Notes: generated by a model not told the origin, from the sequence alone. Shown: positions 21,569 to 33,228, counted from the first letter of the stretch. The stretch is DNA of 64,000 nt from Paragorgia papillata (GCA_035771165.1 JAWNZC010000348.1:5320501-5384500); one strand, 5' to 3'. Numbers and translations are program-made.

Positions 21569-21735
21569 CCGTGCACCAATATGGCCGCCATTTCATTGTT
21601 TTGGTACACCAATATGGCCGCCGTGACGTCGGTGAAAACGATCTATAGGAGAAGGATTGTGCACCAATATGGCCGCCATTTCATTGTTTCTGCGCACCAA
21701 TATGGCCGCCGTGACGTCAGATGAAAACCAAAAAT
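21569..21735. repeat. CACCAATATGGCCGCC repeat, four units in two pairs
   Basis: CACCAATATGGCCGCC occurs four times at about 21574, 21607, 21662 and 21698; the second and fourth are followed by GTGACGTC. The segment ends GGTGAAAACGATCTATAG, the complement of the GGATCGTTTTCAC start at 21211, so 21211-21650 may be one TIR element. Confidence 0.75.
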
Positions 21736-22189
21736 TGTTTATTGACCCTGACAGATTCGCCTCGTTAACATTTCATGTTTTAATTTTGGAAACAAAATCG
21801 GACAGGGATTGTGTTCTACACGGTATGACTGCTGACAGTCCATATTTTATTTCACTTGCGGAAATAGAGATTTCTATTGTAAAATTTCTAATAGTTCCAG
21901 CTGAGAGCCACTGGTATCGAGAGCTCATAATAAGACATCAAGAAAAATTCGATTCGCCGAATTTATTTGCAAGTGGAGAAGCGGTCGCGCACTAAGTTGA
22001 ATGGTTTAGTAACTATTCTCACTGGGAGAATTAGCACAAAAACCAAAAAAAAACCCCATAGAATTTGGAAATATTTTACATTAGTCATTTGGATTAGAGA
22101 AATACTCTAAGGAGAAAAGGGGCTATAAAATAGCTCCAAACCCACATAAACTATGGTATTACGCTTGGAAGGCCCATGCATCAAGTGAG

Positions 22190-22720
22190 GGGAGCATGGG
22201 TGGCGTGTGCTGTTAGCGCGCTGCCTCTCACCAAAAGGTTAAGCCCGGTTAGACGGGGTTAGTATACTTGGATGGGTGACCGCTTGGAAATAACCCAATT
22301 GTCGAGCTTGGAACTCATGTGGGTAGAGTTGTAGTTAATCTCTCCTGTGCTTCGAGGGTTTTTCACCGGGTCCTCCAGTTTCCCTCCCTCCGTAAAATGA
22401 ACACCTAACATCTTAGGGGCTGTTCATATGAACCGGGCTAGCCCAGTTAACCGGGCTCACGCGATTGATTAGGATTGTAATGTGGTTTTGAAACTCACAA
22501 AAACTAAATGTACAAAGAAGAATTGGTTTAGTTTAGATGTAAACGAATCCTAACGTTAACTCAAATCTCCTTTTGCGGCTGAGGAAAGAATTTCGTGACA
22601 TGAGTCAGCCCGGTTAATCGGGCTCGCCCATGGGCGCCTTTGATATGCCTCGACACGGTCACGTTGATCTGCGTCATTCGCAATTCAGCTACTGGCTGCG
22701 CAATCTCGTCCCCAGAGCCA
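22190..22720 (+). mobile_element. 5S-rRNA-derived SINE (SINE3-like), interrupted
   Basis: The head keeps the 5S internal promoter: GTTAAGCCCGGTTAGACGG, then GGATGGGTGACCGCTTGG, as in 5S rRNA box A and box C. It has a TA insertion in the GTTAGTACTTGG stretch. The body runs to about 22415, is broken by a transposon, and the tail CTGCGTCATTCGCAATTCAG resumes near 22668. A second uninterrupted copy is at 51518-51830. It is too diverged outside the promoter to be a 5S gene. Confidence 0.85.
22416..22650. mobile_element. Harbinger-like MITE inserted in the 5S SINE
   Basis: Begins TTA|GGGGCTGTTCATATGAACC. Inner sub-terminal units CCGGGCTAGCCC and CAGCCCGGTTAATCGGGCT are inverted. A related copy starts at 46654 and a short piece lies at 27915-27951. 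The GGGGCTGTT end and TAA/TTA target fit PIF-Harbinger. The right end is degenerate, so its boundary is approximate. Confidence 0.75.
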
Positions 22721-23004
22721 AATTGCCCCGGCCGCGCGGGGATTGCTAGCTGCGAGTAAGGATGATTAGCCTCCAGTCCTTTAAAAAAATAAATAAGTAA
22801 ATGAAACAAAAAACGACATTAAAGTTCCTGCAAGAAGACTAGAAGAGGTTAGATGCTATGAGTAAAACGTTTTACGTATTTAGTGAACAAAGCGAAGCAG
22901 TTTTTAACCATTTATGCTTCGAGAAGTGGAGCAATGAGTGGTATGTAAACTTTGTAGCCGGAAGAACATTTGTCTAACATTTCATGTATATTATTAATAA
23001 GTAA

Positions 23005-23147
23005 TAGCATGGTTTCGAGTGCAATTTCGGAAAAACACGCACTCGTGAGTTTTTCAAAGACCTAAAAAAGACCTCAATTTTGATAGTCTTTGAAAAACTC
23101 ACTCGTGCATGCTTTTTCCCAAATTGCACTCGAAGCCATGCTATTAC
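23005..23147. mobile_element. Fold-back element
   Basis: AATAGCATGGTTTCGAGTGC at left is complemented by GCACTCGAAGCCATGCTATT at right. An inner arm CACTCGTGAGTTTTTCAAAG is also complemented. Loop CAATTTTGATAG. Confidence 0.85.
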
Positions 23148-24024
23148 CTATACAAATTGCTACTAAAATTAACCAAGTATATAGTATCGTAAAATTACTC
23201 CTACTGTTGTAGTGACTTCAGTTCATGCTGTTTGTCATACTGAAACAGCAATAGAAGGTATTATGTTTAATATAGTTGATTTGCTGCGCGCATTTCTGGC
23301 TTTATGTTTGAAGTCACCGTTGAACTTGCTGTGCGCTGTTGTGCCTAGGGGGTTCGTTTCACCTGCGCTGCGCGTGTTGTGCTGCATGATGCGTGCTGTA
23401 TAGTGATGCATGATGATGCATCACATGCATGAGTAGTAGCGGTGCTGGAGAATCTCTTGGACCACTGCTTAGCTAATAAATTTTTAATTTAAATATTTTT
23501 GTTATTTCTGCCTTTCTTTCTTAAACCTTTATTGGCCAGGTTTCCGGGAGCTCTCCCCTTGACGAGTAAAATCGTCTGACGTTAGCCAGAGTAAAATTAT
23601 TAAGTTTTCAAAAGGCAACTGTGGCCGCCAGTAAATGGTTAATAATCTTATTGAACTCGGTTCTGGCTCTGGATTTCGACTTCAATTGTATAGAGTATGC
23701 TGAACAGTCACGACGAAGCTACCATTCTGTCGTATATACTCGGTACAACTGCAAATTAAATTCTGCATGACTACAGTATGGTAAATAACTTGAAATTTCA
23801 AGCCGGCAAAGCAAAACAGTACTACTGCATTAGTAAAAATAACTGAGTTACAAAGCCAGGCAACTTTTAAAAGCACCATGATTCTATCCTATATCCCGGC
23901 GCTATACTCCTGAATCCTGATAATATAAAAACAAATAATATAATATAAAAACTGAGAACACAAATCATCTAACGCAGCTGATATGACACGGTAATATTTG
24001 TTGGTCTTCTTGGGCTGGGGAAAC

Positions 24025-24628
24025 TATTGACATGTGTAACAGATGTTCAGAATTACTCTATTTATTCCCAATTGTTTTTTTACGATACTGATTTTCCATT
24101 CATAAAGACATTGTACCTAAACAATCATACTAAAATTGCAATTCTGACTCTGAAATTTTACAATTTTTCCTAAAATATGTTAAACAATTTAATTATTAAA
24201 GTTGGCGCGAGCACCGCCTCCCCTCTCCCCTACGCACAGGCTTTGAATTTTGAAATCTCTTAGAAAATTTTATGCCGGATTTTGGCAACTTTTAAAGATT
24301 GTTCTTGATTTTCCTTGGGGGGTTATTATTGACATGTGTAACAGATGTTCAGAATTACTCTATTTATTCCCAATTGTTTTTTTACGATACTGATTTTCCA
24401 TTCATAAAGACATTGTACCTAAACAATCATACTAAAATTGTAATTCTGACTCTGAAATTTTACAATTTTTCCTAAAATATGTTAAACAATTTAATTATTA
24501 AAGTTGGCGCGAGCACCGCCCCCCCTCCCCCCTACGCACAGGCTTTGAATTTAGAAATCTCTTAGAAAATTTTATGCCGGATTTTGGAACTTTTAAAGAT
24601 TGTTCTTGATTTTCCTTGGGGGTTATTC
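24025..24628. repeat. Tandem duplication, 302-bp unit, two copies
   Basis: The unit starting TTGACATGTGTAACAGATG at 24027 recurs at 24329 with only a few differences (offset 302). Both copies contain TTGGCGCGAGCACCGCC. Non-coding. Confidence 0.95.
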
Positions 24629-25107
24629 TATCACTTTGACCAAATTTTACTCTTTTTCTTAATATTTTTGTGAAAATTGAGAAGAATTTTGAAGACTAAT
24701 TGTAGGAAGATTATGAAAGGAATTTTAGATATTTCAATTTCCTGTAAAGGATTTTTCAAATTTTTTCGGGTTTTTCTAAATCAGGCCGGATTTCCTTCAG
24801 TTTTAAGATTGTTACTATATAAACGTAAAACGTTTTTGAGTATATTGGATGAAAGGGCTAAAATGTTTAACTATTTACGTTTTCGACATAAAGCCAACAT
24901 CAGGGTTAAAAACAGTTCGCACGTAATTTATTATTAAAATTTATATATATATATATATATATGTTAGTTGAAATTGTAGCTTGGTGTAATGTGAGTACAA
25001 TTTCAACTAACATTACAACAAGACAACAGACGTGTTTGTGACTTCGAGTATGAAGTTCGCATGTCATGAAACGAACCAGATCGCGATTTATCCTTCTCAC
25101 TACCGTC

Positions 25108-25215
25108 TGAGTCCCAGTAGCTCAGTCGGTAGAGCGTCTGTCTAGATATCAGAAGGTCGCGGGTTCGAATCCCGTCAGGGATACTCAGACATTTTTCTGA
25201 GTATAAAGCTTGAGA
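25108..25215 (+). mobile_element. tRNA-derived SINE head (cloverleaf 25111-25182)
   Basis: Sequence 25111-25182 folds as a 72-nt cloverleaf with box A TAGCTCAGTCGG (25118-25129) and box B GGTTCGAATCC (25162-25172). The acceptor stem has an A-A mismatch and the anticodon stem a T-T mismatch. The loop CTAGATA would give anticodon AGA (Ser), but the variable arm is short, unlike a serine tRNA, and position 37 is T. A SINE head or tRNA pseudogene is more likely than a working tRNA. The antisense frame reads the well-known spurious peptide PDGIRTRDLLI...YRLSYW. Confidence 0.8.
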
Positions 25216-25247
25216 ACAAATTTTACTCATATATATATATATATGAT

Positions 25248-25309
25248 GATGATCCCGTTTAGGGTGAAACCTCTGGTAGCGAAGACTTTAAGGTAAAACT
25301 ATACTTTAT

Positions 25310-25371
<62 letters not shown>
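25248..25371. repeat. Dispersed repeat plus long (TA)n run
   Basis: The 65-bp piece TGATCCCGTTTAGGGTGAAA shared with 578-650 is followed by a TA run at about 25313-25371. Confidence 0.85.
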
Positions 25372-25373
<2 letters not shown>

Positions 25374-25411
25374 TTCTAGACTACAAACCCCAAAGGAAAA
25401 AGTTGTGCATG

Positions 25412-25910
25412 ATAGCAAACGTCGCACAATAGACGAATATAATTCAGACAAATTTAATGCGAATTACTCCGTCGGTAATGCGACGCAAACACGACGTCGA
25501 GTTACATCCACGAATTTCAGTCGATTTTAATTGTTTTTACTTGGACGCGTTGAGCCTGAAAATTAAACGATTCCTTGAAAACATGGCGTCGAATTGTCAC
25601 AGACAGAGAAACATTTAATTCGACGATAATTCGTCGTGTAATTCGTCGTGTAACTAGAACACACATTATCGTCGCATAATCCGTCTGACTCGTAAAGACG
25701 AATTTAATTCGTGTGTCGAATTGAATCGAGTTATACGTCGCAGTTTCGTCGAATAAAATCCAAACAATTAAATTACATACATCACATGCATACATACATC
25801 ATCTTTATTTTATTACGCTGGCCTCACACAACTTATAATATAAGTTGATTTCCAGCGTAATATAAGTTTTTTTCGTCTACTGTGCGACGTTTAGCGCAGG
25901 CATTATGATG
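25412..25910. mobile_element. Candidate TIR element, about 490 bp
   Basis: GCAAACGTCGCACAATAGAC near the left end is complemented by GTCTACTGTGCGACGTTTAG near the right end. The interior is rich in GTCGAATT-type units. No target duplication or open frame of note. Confidence 0.65.
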
Positions 25911-25919
25911 GTGTTTTCC

Positions 25920-27095
25920 TAATCATAATTAGTCGCTCGAGTATGTTTCTTCCAAAATATGAATGTACAGTTAAAAGTCGTTTCCATGTGAATTTGAGGT
26001 ATCTTGCCGGTTCAATAATACACTACAAAAGGTTTAAAAACGACACGAGATTTATTTTTTGATTAAAAAATGCCGATAATTTTTCGTTGGATTGTTTCTT
26101 AACTTTAAAGGATTTTTTGGATTTCCTTCCGAATTTTTTTTAATTTTAATCACCAAATTCCACTCCAATATGTTTCTATTCTTGGGAAGATTGAGAAGAA
26201 TTAATCAAGAATTTTAAAAACTATTATAAGAATTTATAATTTTCAACCTTTTTATTGGATTTCAAAACATTTGTAGAAATATTTCGAATTTTTGTTAAAG
26301 TATACAAGGATCAGTTTTTGAGTGATACATTCCTTTTGGAGGCCTTTGGAGAAACCGATTATAGCCATGACCTTTAATTTGGCACAACAAAACGTAAACA
26401 GCTTGATCTTCTACAATGAGCCCAATTCATGATCAACATCATAATGGCTCATTTGCAATCATTTGAAAGTCAATTCCGTTTTTTTGTTCTAATATTAATA
26501 GCAGCTCGACGGTACGCTATTTAGGCGTAATCTTATATTTAATAATCTTATTTTATTGTTCGGACTGCAAGAATTGTGGGTAAAAGCGGACAAACATCAT
26601 CAATCCTGACGTCATCACGACGATGCGCTATTGTACGATAAATTATAAATATTTGAGTGTGAATTTGAAATGAATTTAAATACTTTACAGTTTCAAAACT
26701 TTTAGAAACTTTTTAGAAAAAAACACAAGCTAGACACCAGCCGGAAAAGTAAACTTTCTATACGACGTTTCGTTGTTCAATCGATGCATCAGTGCTGAAA
26801 CTGAATGTAATAATGATTGTAAATAGATATACTTTGTTTTTAGATACTGCAGTTCAACTACACTTGGCTAGTCGGACTCAAAAGAGTGACTGACACAGAA
26901 TAGTAAACATCGAATTTTCAAAATCATAAAATCAAAATCCATTCAAGCATAGATCTTCGCGACTGTTCGCAGTACAGTATAGTGCAGCCAAAGAATCTGC
27001 ATGACGCCTATTCAGCTCATACAAACACGAAATAAGTCGTCGTAACGTCATAACAGAGTGATAGCCTGATATGCAAGTATTAAAGGGTTATAAAC
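25920..27095. other. Intergenic, nothing recognised
   Basis: A+T-rich sequence without a convincing open frame, exon or repeat relation to the rest of the window. Confidence 0.6.
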
Positions 27096-27098
27096 CTG

Positions 27099-27903
27099 AT
27101 TAACACCTACGTACACTCTACTTACCCATTGTGGAAGGTTAAGTGCAGGTCTTGCTACAGGGTTCTCATGTAAGCCTAGTAATTACTTGTATTCAGATCA
27201 AGATACCCCGAGCTGATCTTGATCCTTGATCTGACCACCCCACCCCGTTTTGACCTGCACGTGCACCTATCACACCAAACGTTTTGGTGGAAAAGAGAAA
27301 TTATTGTACCTTGTTCCTTGTGAAAGGGTTGGGTTGGTGGGATGCTCAATTTGTTCCGTTGCTCTGCTGCCGTTCCACACCTGTGCGCTGCTCTGGCTAT
27401 GGTCTCGCACTAATGACCGATCACATGTTGGATGCACGTCATATGACACAGTCAGTTCCCTTGTTGTTAACCTTGGTTATTACATAACCTCATTTAACAC
27501 CTACGTACACTCTACTTACCCATTGTGGAAGGTTATAGGTGCAGGTCTTTCTACAGGGTTCTCATGCCAGCCTAGTAGTTACTTGGATTTAGATCAAGAT
27601 ACCCCGAGCTGATCTTGATCCTTGATCTGACCACCAAAGTGATGCTCGGTTCCGAACGACTATCACACTTCCAAGTAAACCCCTGAGAACCCTTTCCCAA
27701 CCTTCCACTCCCCATTTCTTATTTGAACACACTACCCAATGCAAGTAAACCAAGGATTATCTGCACTGGAACTGCTACCCAAGGGCTACCGAGCCCGATG
27801 ATGTCTGCACTGGGATGGCTACCCAGACATGCACCTGTGCGCTGCTCTGGCTACGGTCTCGCACTAATGACCAATCACATGTTGGATGCATGTCATATGA
27901 CAC
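27099..27903. repeat. Interleaved direct repeats
   Basis: A 140-bp unit (27099-27239; TTAACACCTACGTACACTCT) recurs at 27493-27635. A 65-bp unit (27388-27452; GCGCTGCTCTGGCTATGGTC) recurs at 27838-27903. The order is A-B-A'-B', so a roughly 400-bp block was duplicated. A Harbinger-like end (CATATGAACAGCCCCTTA) follows at 27934-27951. Confidence 0.85.
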
Positions 27904-27959
27904 TCCGATAATCCAGGCTAGCCCGCCTCATATGAACAGCCCCTTAGATCGTGGATGTT

Positions 27960-29323
27960 GTATATTATGAATTCTTCAACTGGTTACTTAGTTTTTAGTA
28001 AAGTACTCTTGTAATGAACTAAAAAAGCATTAATAATTCATGAGGAAAACACAAAGGAAAATCAATCGTGACGTGTCTCTAGTATGTGATAGAGACACGC
28101 TCGCTATTTTCGATGAACTTTTTCTTCGATTTTGCGGCTCAGACAACTTCAATTTTCAAAATTGATTTCTATATGAGCTTATTATATGGATAGTTTTTGA
28201 AGCCATTTAAAACATTCGCAGTACGTGTTTCATCAGATCTAAAACACTCGGCTATCGCCTCGTGTTTTAAATGCTGCTCATGTTTTAAAAGTACATAAAC
28301 ATTTCAGAAAGGGATATATAGCGCATGTCATTGACTAAAAAATCACAGATTGATCTATCATCACAGCTGCATGGCTTGCCAAAGCGAAGCTTTACACATA
28401 CTACCATAGCTCAATTGTATTCAGTATTTTATATATCAATTGCATAAAGAATGAAATACAAATATCTTTGTTAGAATTAAGGCTATAACAGAAAACCATA
28501 AAATAATAAGACGGTAATCGGTGCGTGTTTAAGAAATATACACGCGTGCTTGATTTGTGAGAAACTGCATGAATTGCAATACTTTTAATCCTGTTGGCTA
28601 AAACCCCAATCACTCAAATACCCTTGAAGTTGCCGCCCTAGAAGCTGTTCTCTTTAATTCTATTCAAAATACAGTGCAAAAAAAAAGTCCAACTGGGAAT
28701 GCCCTTTACACCCCCCACTGACACACAGCGAGACAGGTGGACAACGAAATGAGATGGTCCAATACCAAATACTTTTGCCTGGTGGGGGAGATCCACACAG
28801 CGTTAATTGCAAAATATCGTATTGATATGTATATTCGAACCTGTGATGTTTTTTTGACTATGTTTCTACAAAACCATACCAGTCACATGACTTCTCTATA
28901 ATCGTCTTCCTGATTGGCAAACTAATATAATTACAAAACACCTCAATCACTTGTTATCCTACCGTAAACGACAGAAGAAATTTCCGAAAAGGTGTTTAAC
29001 GAATACCTTAGTGTATATTCTTATATATTTATGCGCGATAAACCAATGGCTAGGCAAGTTGACACAATTTATTTGCTAATATTCTCGAACGATATAATAT
29101 AATTCGTCGAGAAGCTCGCCATCAGGAAAGACATCGCAATTTAAATGTGAAATGTATTACTAGCAGTAGGACTTGTCCGTCTTTGTGACAAGCTTCAATC
29201 CCCACTGCGAAAGAACGGTCAATATTTATTTACACCGGATTCTGCAAGCAGTGGGCCTGCTATGACTTGCAACACTTGTGACTAGTGTCAAGTCGTACAG
29301 GCAGCTTTCTTCTTCTTTTATCA
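27960..29323. other. Upstream region of the O-fucosyltransferase-like gene
   Basis: Contains a short repeat with TGATAGAGACACGCTCG at about 28085 and no recognisable coding exon. It should include the promoter and any 5' UTR of the gene at 29324. No clear TATA box near the start. Confidence 0.5.
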
Positions 29324-30769
29324 ATGATTTGGAGATTTCTATTAGCATTTCTCTGCAAGAAAAAATTCCGATGTCTTTATATATTAATTTTGTTGTTGCT
29401 ATACATTATCGCAACGTACGTGCGACTCGCCTTACCAAGCGGAAAGGGCCAGACTAGGAAAGAAACTAAGCTATTTTTGTGGGAACAAATACATCTTGGA
29501 TTTGTGCGTGGGTCGAAGACCAGCCGTTTACATTGGTTTCGAGATGCCGTTCAACCTATCCAAGAACTAAGACAGGACGATGAGAACAGTATATTCCAAA
29601 GACCGTCGTCTCACAGGAAGTTCATTTTTGCATTTCGTTACTACGAGCAATTAGGTAGGGCGACGGAAAATCTGCTGGCACTTTGCTCCTTGGCAAAATA
29701 CGGAGAACGTGAGGTTGTTGCACCTTTTGTGAACAACTCCCGTATGGCAGGTATCCCTTATGGTGTTGGACATCACTTTCGGAGAAAACGAACTGCGAGT
29801 TTCAGTCCATTTGATACGTACTTTGACTTACAACAAGTAAATTATAAACTAAAATCCAATGGGTACAGTGCTCTTACGTCTTTTGAACATATGGCGCACT
29901 TCTGCAATCGCCGGCTAAATGTAGCCGTGCATTTTCTATATCACGAGAGGAAATCAATAGAAGACGCAGCATCGTGGTACAGAGTTCGAAAGAAAGACCT
30001 CCAAGCCATTTACACTAAAGCCAGACAAAATAATGGCTGGACAAATTGCCCACATATTCGAAAATCAGACATTGGTAAGCAGCTAGGTGGGTTTCAAGTA
30101 AGTCGGTATGTTTGTGTTGATCCTGAGATAATTCAAAGTTTAGAAAGTTTTGAAAAGGAAGTTCTTCAGGGGGCACATTGTGTTGGAATTGTACAATGGA
30201 AAGGCGTTGGACCTGGGAGAACGCACTTCCCACTATCATCAACTGTAAACAATCTTCTTCGTCCTGCGGATTTACAACATAATGCACAATTAGTAAAAAT
30301 TGCCAGAACGTTCTTGGAGACTTCGGGCCTTGGCAAGTCGTTTATTTCAGTTCATGTGAGAACCGAACGTCATATCTTTTGGCGAGGAGAAAATGTAACT
30401 CGTCAGTGCTTCCGCAAGCTAGCTTCAAGAGTTGAAAAACTCAAAATCAAACATGATTGGAATGTTTATTTATCTAGTGATATTGTAGATCGTGGCTCTG
30501 ACACACTTATCCAAGACGTTAGCCACAAGCAACGACTGGCGTTATATCTAGAGTTGAACAGAGCATTGAAATATCCAATAACTTTAAGCCCAATAGAAGG
30601 TCTGTACGATACCGGGGCAATAGCGATCATCGAAATGCATATCTTATCTGCAGGAAAGAAACTAGTCACATTAGGTGGAGGGAACTACCAGGAATGGGTA
30701 ATCCAGTTATTTTCACGAAATGTTCAAAATACCTCTCACGCGCTGCATAGAGTTTGCGAAATAAGGTAA
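29324..30769 (+). CDS. GDP-fucose protein O-fucosyltransferase-like, type II membrane protein
   Basis: A single-exon frame of 481 codons. The start is the ATG at 29324 (MIWRFLLAF), the first ATG in the frame. Residues about 18-40 (FRCLYILILLLLYIIATYV) form a signal anchor, so the catalytic part would face the Golgi or ER lumen. FAFRYYEQLGRATENLLALC (about 104-123) resembles the N-terminal nucleotide-sugar fold of this superfamily, and SFISVHVRTERH (about 338-349) the conserved His-x-Arg motif that contacts GDP-fucose. A third conserved part, LYDTGAIAIIEMHIL (about 427-441), fits the acidic C-terminal motif. The fold assignment is from motif resemblance; the acceptor protein is unknown. The 3' half is duplicated as a pseudogene at 35972. 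Intronless structure suggests retroposition or a lineage-specific expansion. No poly-A signal is adjacent; an AATAAA lies near 31355. Confidence 0.75.
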   Translation: MIWRFLLAFLCKKKFRCLYILILLLLYIIATYVRLALPSGKGQTRKETKLFLWEQIHLGFVRGSKTSRLHWFRDAVQPIQELRQDDENSIFQRPSSHRKFIFAFRYYEQLGRATENLLALCSLAKYGEREVVAPFVNNSRMAGIPYGVGHHFRRKRTASFSPFDTYFDLQQVNYKLKSNGYSALTSFEHMAHFCNRRLNVAVHFLYHERKSIEDAASWYRVRKKDLQAIYTKARQNNGWTNCPHIRKSDIGKQLGGFQVSRYVCVDPEIIQSLESFEKEVLQGAHCVGIVQWKGVGPGRTHFPLSSTVNNLLRPADLQHNAQLVKIARTFLETSGLGKSFISVHVRTERHIFWRGENVTRQCFRKLASRVEKLKIKHDWNVYLSSDIVDRGSDTLIQDVSHKQRLALYLELNRALKYPITLSPIEGLYDTGAIAIIEMHILSAGKKLVTLGGGNYQEWVIQLFSRNVQNTSHALHRVCEIR

Positions 30770-32045
30770 CAGATTTATTACAGTACATAGTTCCATCACC
30801 TTGACACGATCGTATCTGTTCGTGAATCACTAACCCATCAGAACTCAACGCAAACAGACAGGCTGTCAGCTGAAATCCAAACTTAATTCTTAAAACAACG
30901 ATGTGATAATCTCTCCGATACGAGTTTATAATAGTGTTTTGACAAGCTTCTGTTTAATTGTTGAATAGAATTTGAAAGAAAGATCAGTTATAGCTATCAA
31001 GTACTTAGCATAACAAACCGCATTTCAATATTGATATTATTCATTTCTACCAAGTTTTAAATATTATTCTTATTAGGCGACCGTGAACCGCTTCATCTTA
31101 TGTTTCCAATTATGCCAGACTAAATTAAAACCCACGTACCGTATAAGGATTGGCTTTCTCCCTAGAATGGGGCTTTTACACTGACAGTTGTGGAAGTCAT
31201 ACTGTGATGGTATAGACATTTCTTTTATAAGCTATCGTATTTCGATGTGTTTCAGACAAAATATGAAGATCTTTTTCCCAGCGTGTCGCTCACCCTTCTA
31301 TGCATGTTATCGATGTTGACCTCGAACCATTATGAAGCTATCATGACTGAATTGAATAATAAATTATCAGTCAACCTCTTCGGAACGCCCAAACTATTAA
31401 ACAGTCTGTCAGATCAGTGAAACAATTCTGATTAAAATGTAGTCTATAAAGCTAATACAGAGTTAACCACATTTAACTAGTAGTTTTCCAGAACTACGAT
31501 ATCATCAAACCGAGATCTCTAACTAACAATGTCTGAAACATGTGTTTCAATGCGGTTACAATGCTGTATCATGAAGACATGAATAATATGTATGAATAAT
31601 ATACAATGAGTCAATGCATATGATTAATATACACTCGTTGTGTACACCAGGTGTTAATATAAAAGCTTTACACGGAGAGATTAGTTTTCGAGATCAAAAT
31701 ATCAAAATATTGTAAAATATAAAGATTGTTATAACTTATATTGTCCGTTGTAATTACACGCATGCGCATATGATATCATAAATGCAATTTTAAGCGATAT
31801 TTACACGCAGATATAGGTTATATATTGTAGTAATGTTGAATTATTTATTTCATTAGTTGTTGAAAACAGGTGCATTGATATGTATCTATTCGAAATAGAA
31901 ATATTTTAAAATTTATCTGAGTGGTCTAAGTTGATAAAGGTTGTTTCTGGAAACTTTATACTTTTAATTCCATGCAAAGAGACACTGTCACCGAACCGCA
32001 AAAGGTCTGGGTTTGGGTGTTCAAAGTGCTATGGACTATTTCGAA
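30770..32045. other. 3' flank of the O-fucosyltransferase-like gene
   Basis: A+T-rich, with no further gene seen. Inside duplication copy 1 (mirrored at 36625-37900). Confidence 0.6.
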
Positions 32046-32215
32046 CGTACGATTATTGTGGGACAGTGAACTCGGGTGGAGAATAATAATAAGGTGTACT
32101 CCGAGTGACGAACGATACCGGACAAGTAGAGAAAACTCTACTTAGCCCGGCTTGGATTTGAACCCGCAACCTTCGGTTTACTAGTCCGAAGAAGGTTTAC
32201 TAGACTTTATCAAAT
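32046..32215 (-). mobile_element. tRNA-like SINE, duplication copy 1
   Basis: On the minus strand a box B GGTTCAAATCC (32154-32164) is followed by a conserved body with the AGTAGAG/CTCTACT hairpin and CACTCGGAGTACACC. The same body occurs at 853-960 and in copy 2 at 37906-38075. Box A is not clear, so this is a remnant. Confidence 0.65.
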
Positions 32216-32228
32216 TTGCCCGAGCGGT

Positions 32229-32454
32229 AGAATACAGCTAAATCAATTAAGATTGTCCTGGCCAAAGCCAAAAGGCTAAAGCCGAGCGCGAAAAGTACGA
32301 TGTGAATTACTATTTAAATAGCGAAGCACACATTTACTATATTTACAAGCCAAAATCATACAAATAAACCAAACTTGCCTCTCTGGGGATTATTAACGAG
32401 CATTTTCGCGCTTGGCTTTGGCCAGGACAACCTTAATTGATTTAGCTGTATTTC
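32229..32454. mobile_element. Fold-back MITE, duplication copy 1
   Basis: AGAATACAGCTAAATCAATT at left faces AATTGATTTAGCTGTATTTC at right; inner arms CTGGCCAAAGCC / GGCTTTGGCCAG. Same element in copy 2 at 38085-38315. Confidence 0.85.
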
Positions 32455-32510
32455 TTTGATAATCTTTCAATACCTGTATTTATAATCTTACGCACGCTGT
32501 GATTGGCTAG

Positions 32511-33200
32511 CCTGCTAATACAGACTCTTCACATCGCGCCCTGGGAAAATGGACGCGACAGAAGAATCTTCTATTTAACACCGCAAATTGCGTCCCGATT
32601 ATGCTGCCATCTCTCATTAACTACTGAAAAGATTCAAATTAATTATGCAATCAGACATGGCCAGACATTTCGGTAAAATTTATTATCTGTCAGATCCATT
32701 TCGCCAACACTTGTAGCCTTTTCAAAATCTTTCACGTAGATTCAATTACACGAGCAGTAAGAATACGTTCAAAATACCAGTCTTCGTAAATGTCGTAAAG
32801 TTCTAAGCTATACTATGCGAAAAATTAACTTTTAATTAAGGAAACTTAAAGTTCAGACAATCCCTGCTTGGCTGTATGAGCTTTTGTTTATAATATTTAA
32901 TTTCTCTTATGCTTTAGCTTAACTGCTTATTACACTGACTTTCACGCACACTTATTTGCAGGGGCAGATAGAATATAGTCAAAACAATATTTTTTTGTAA
33001 ATTTCGTGAAGCTTGAAGCTAAACTTTATAAAATATTAGCTTTCGACTAAACAAATTTCACATAACAACACTCGCCCGGCTAGTTAAAATATAACTAATT
33101 TGCATAAACTTGACGGGACACAATTTGTGGTGTTAAATAGCAGACTCTTCTCTCGCATCCATTTTCCCAGGGCGCGATGTGAAGAGTCTGTATTAGCAGA
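32511..33200. mobile_element. TIR element beside satellite, duplication copy 1
   Basis: Terminal inverted repeats of about 90 bp start CCTGCTAATACAGACTC and end GAGTCTGTATTAGCAGA. CTAG is present on both sides (32507-32510, 33201-33204), a possible 4-bp duplication. The inner TIR has CATCGCGCCCTGGGAAAATG. No transposase. The satellite begins about 25 bp to the right. Confidence 0.8.
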
Positions 33201-33228
33201 CTAGTGATTGGCCAGCATTCATAAATCG

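Larger units (their letters stand above)
30112..33228. repeat. Segmental duplication, copy 1
   Basis: Matches 35972-39084 almost base for base (initial offset 5860), from codon 263 of the O-fucosyltransferase-like gene through its 3' flank and three mobile elements into the satellite. Differences are scattered point changes and small indels, so the event is recent. Confidence 0.97.

Noticed and set aside
22190..22310. 5S rRNA gene
   Set aside because: Only the internal promoter region resembles 5S rRNA; the 5' part is different, and a longer conserved body shared with 51518 marks a SINE.
25111..25182. Functional tRNA-Ser(AGA)
   Set aside because: Stem mismatches, short variable arm and T at position 37; a SINE head or pseudogene fits better.
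25003..25230. Minus-strand frame with PDGIRTRDLLI and YRLSYW
   Set aside because: A well-known spurious peptide from the antisense of tRNA-like sequence.
30015..30287. Minus-strand 90-codon frame, repeated at 35878-36147
   Set aside because: Antisense shadow of the O-fucosyltransferase-like gene and its pseudogene.
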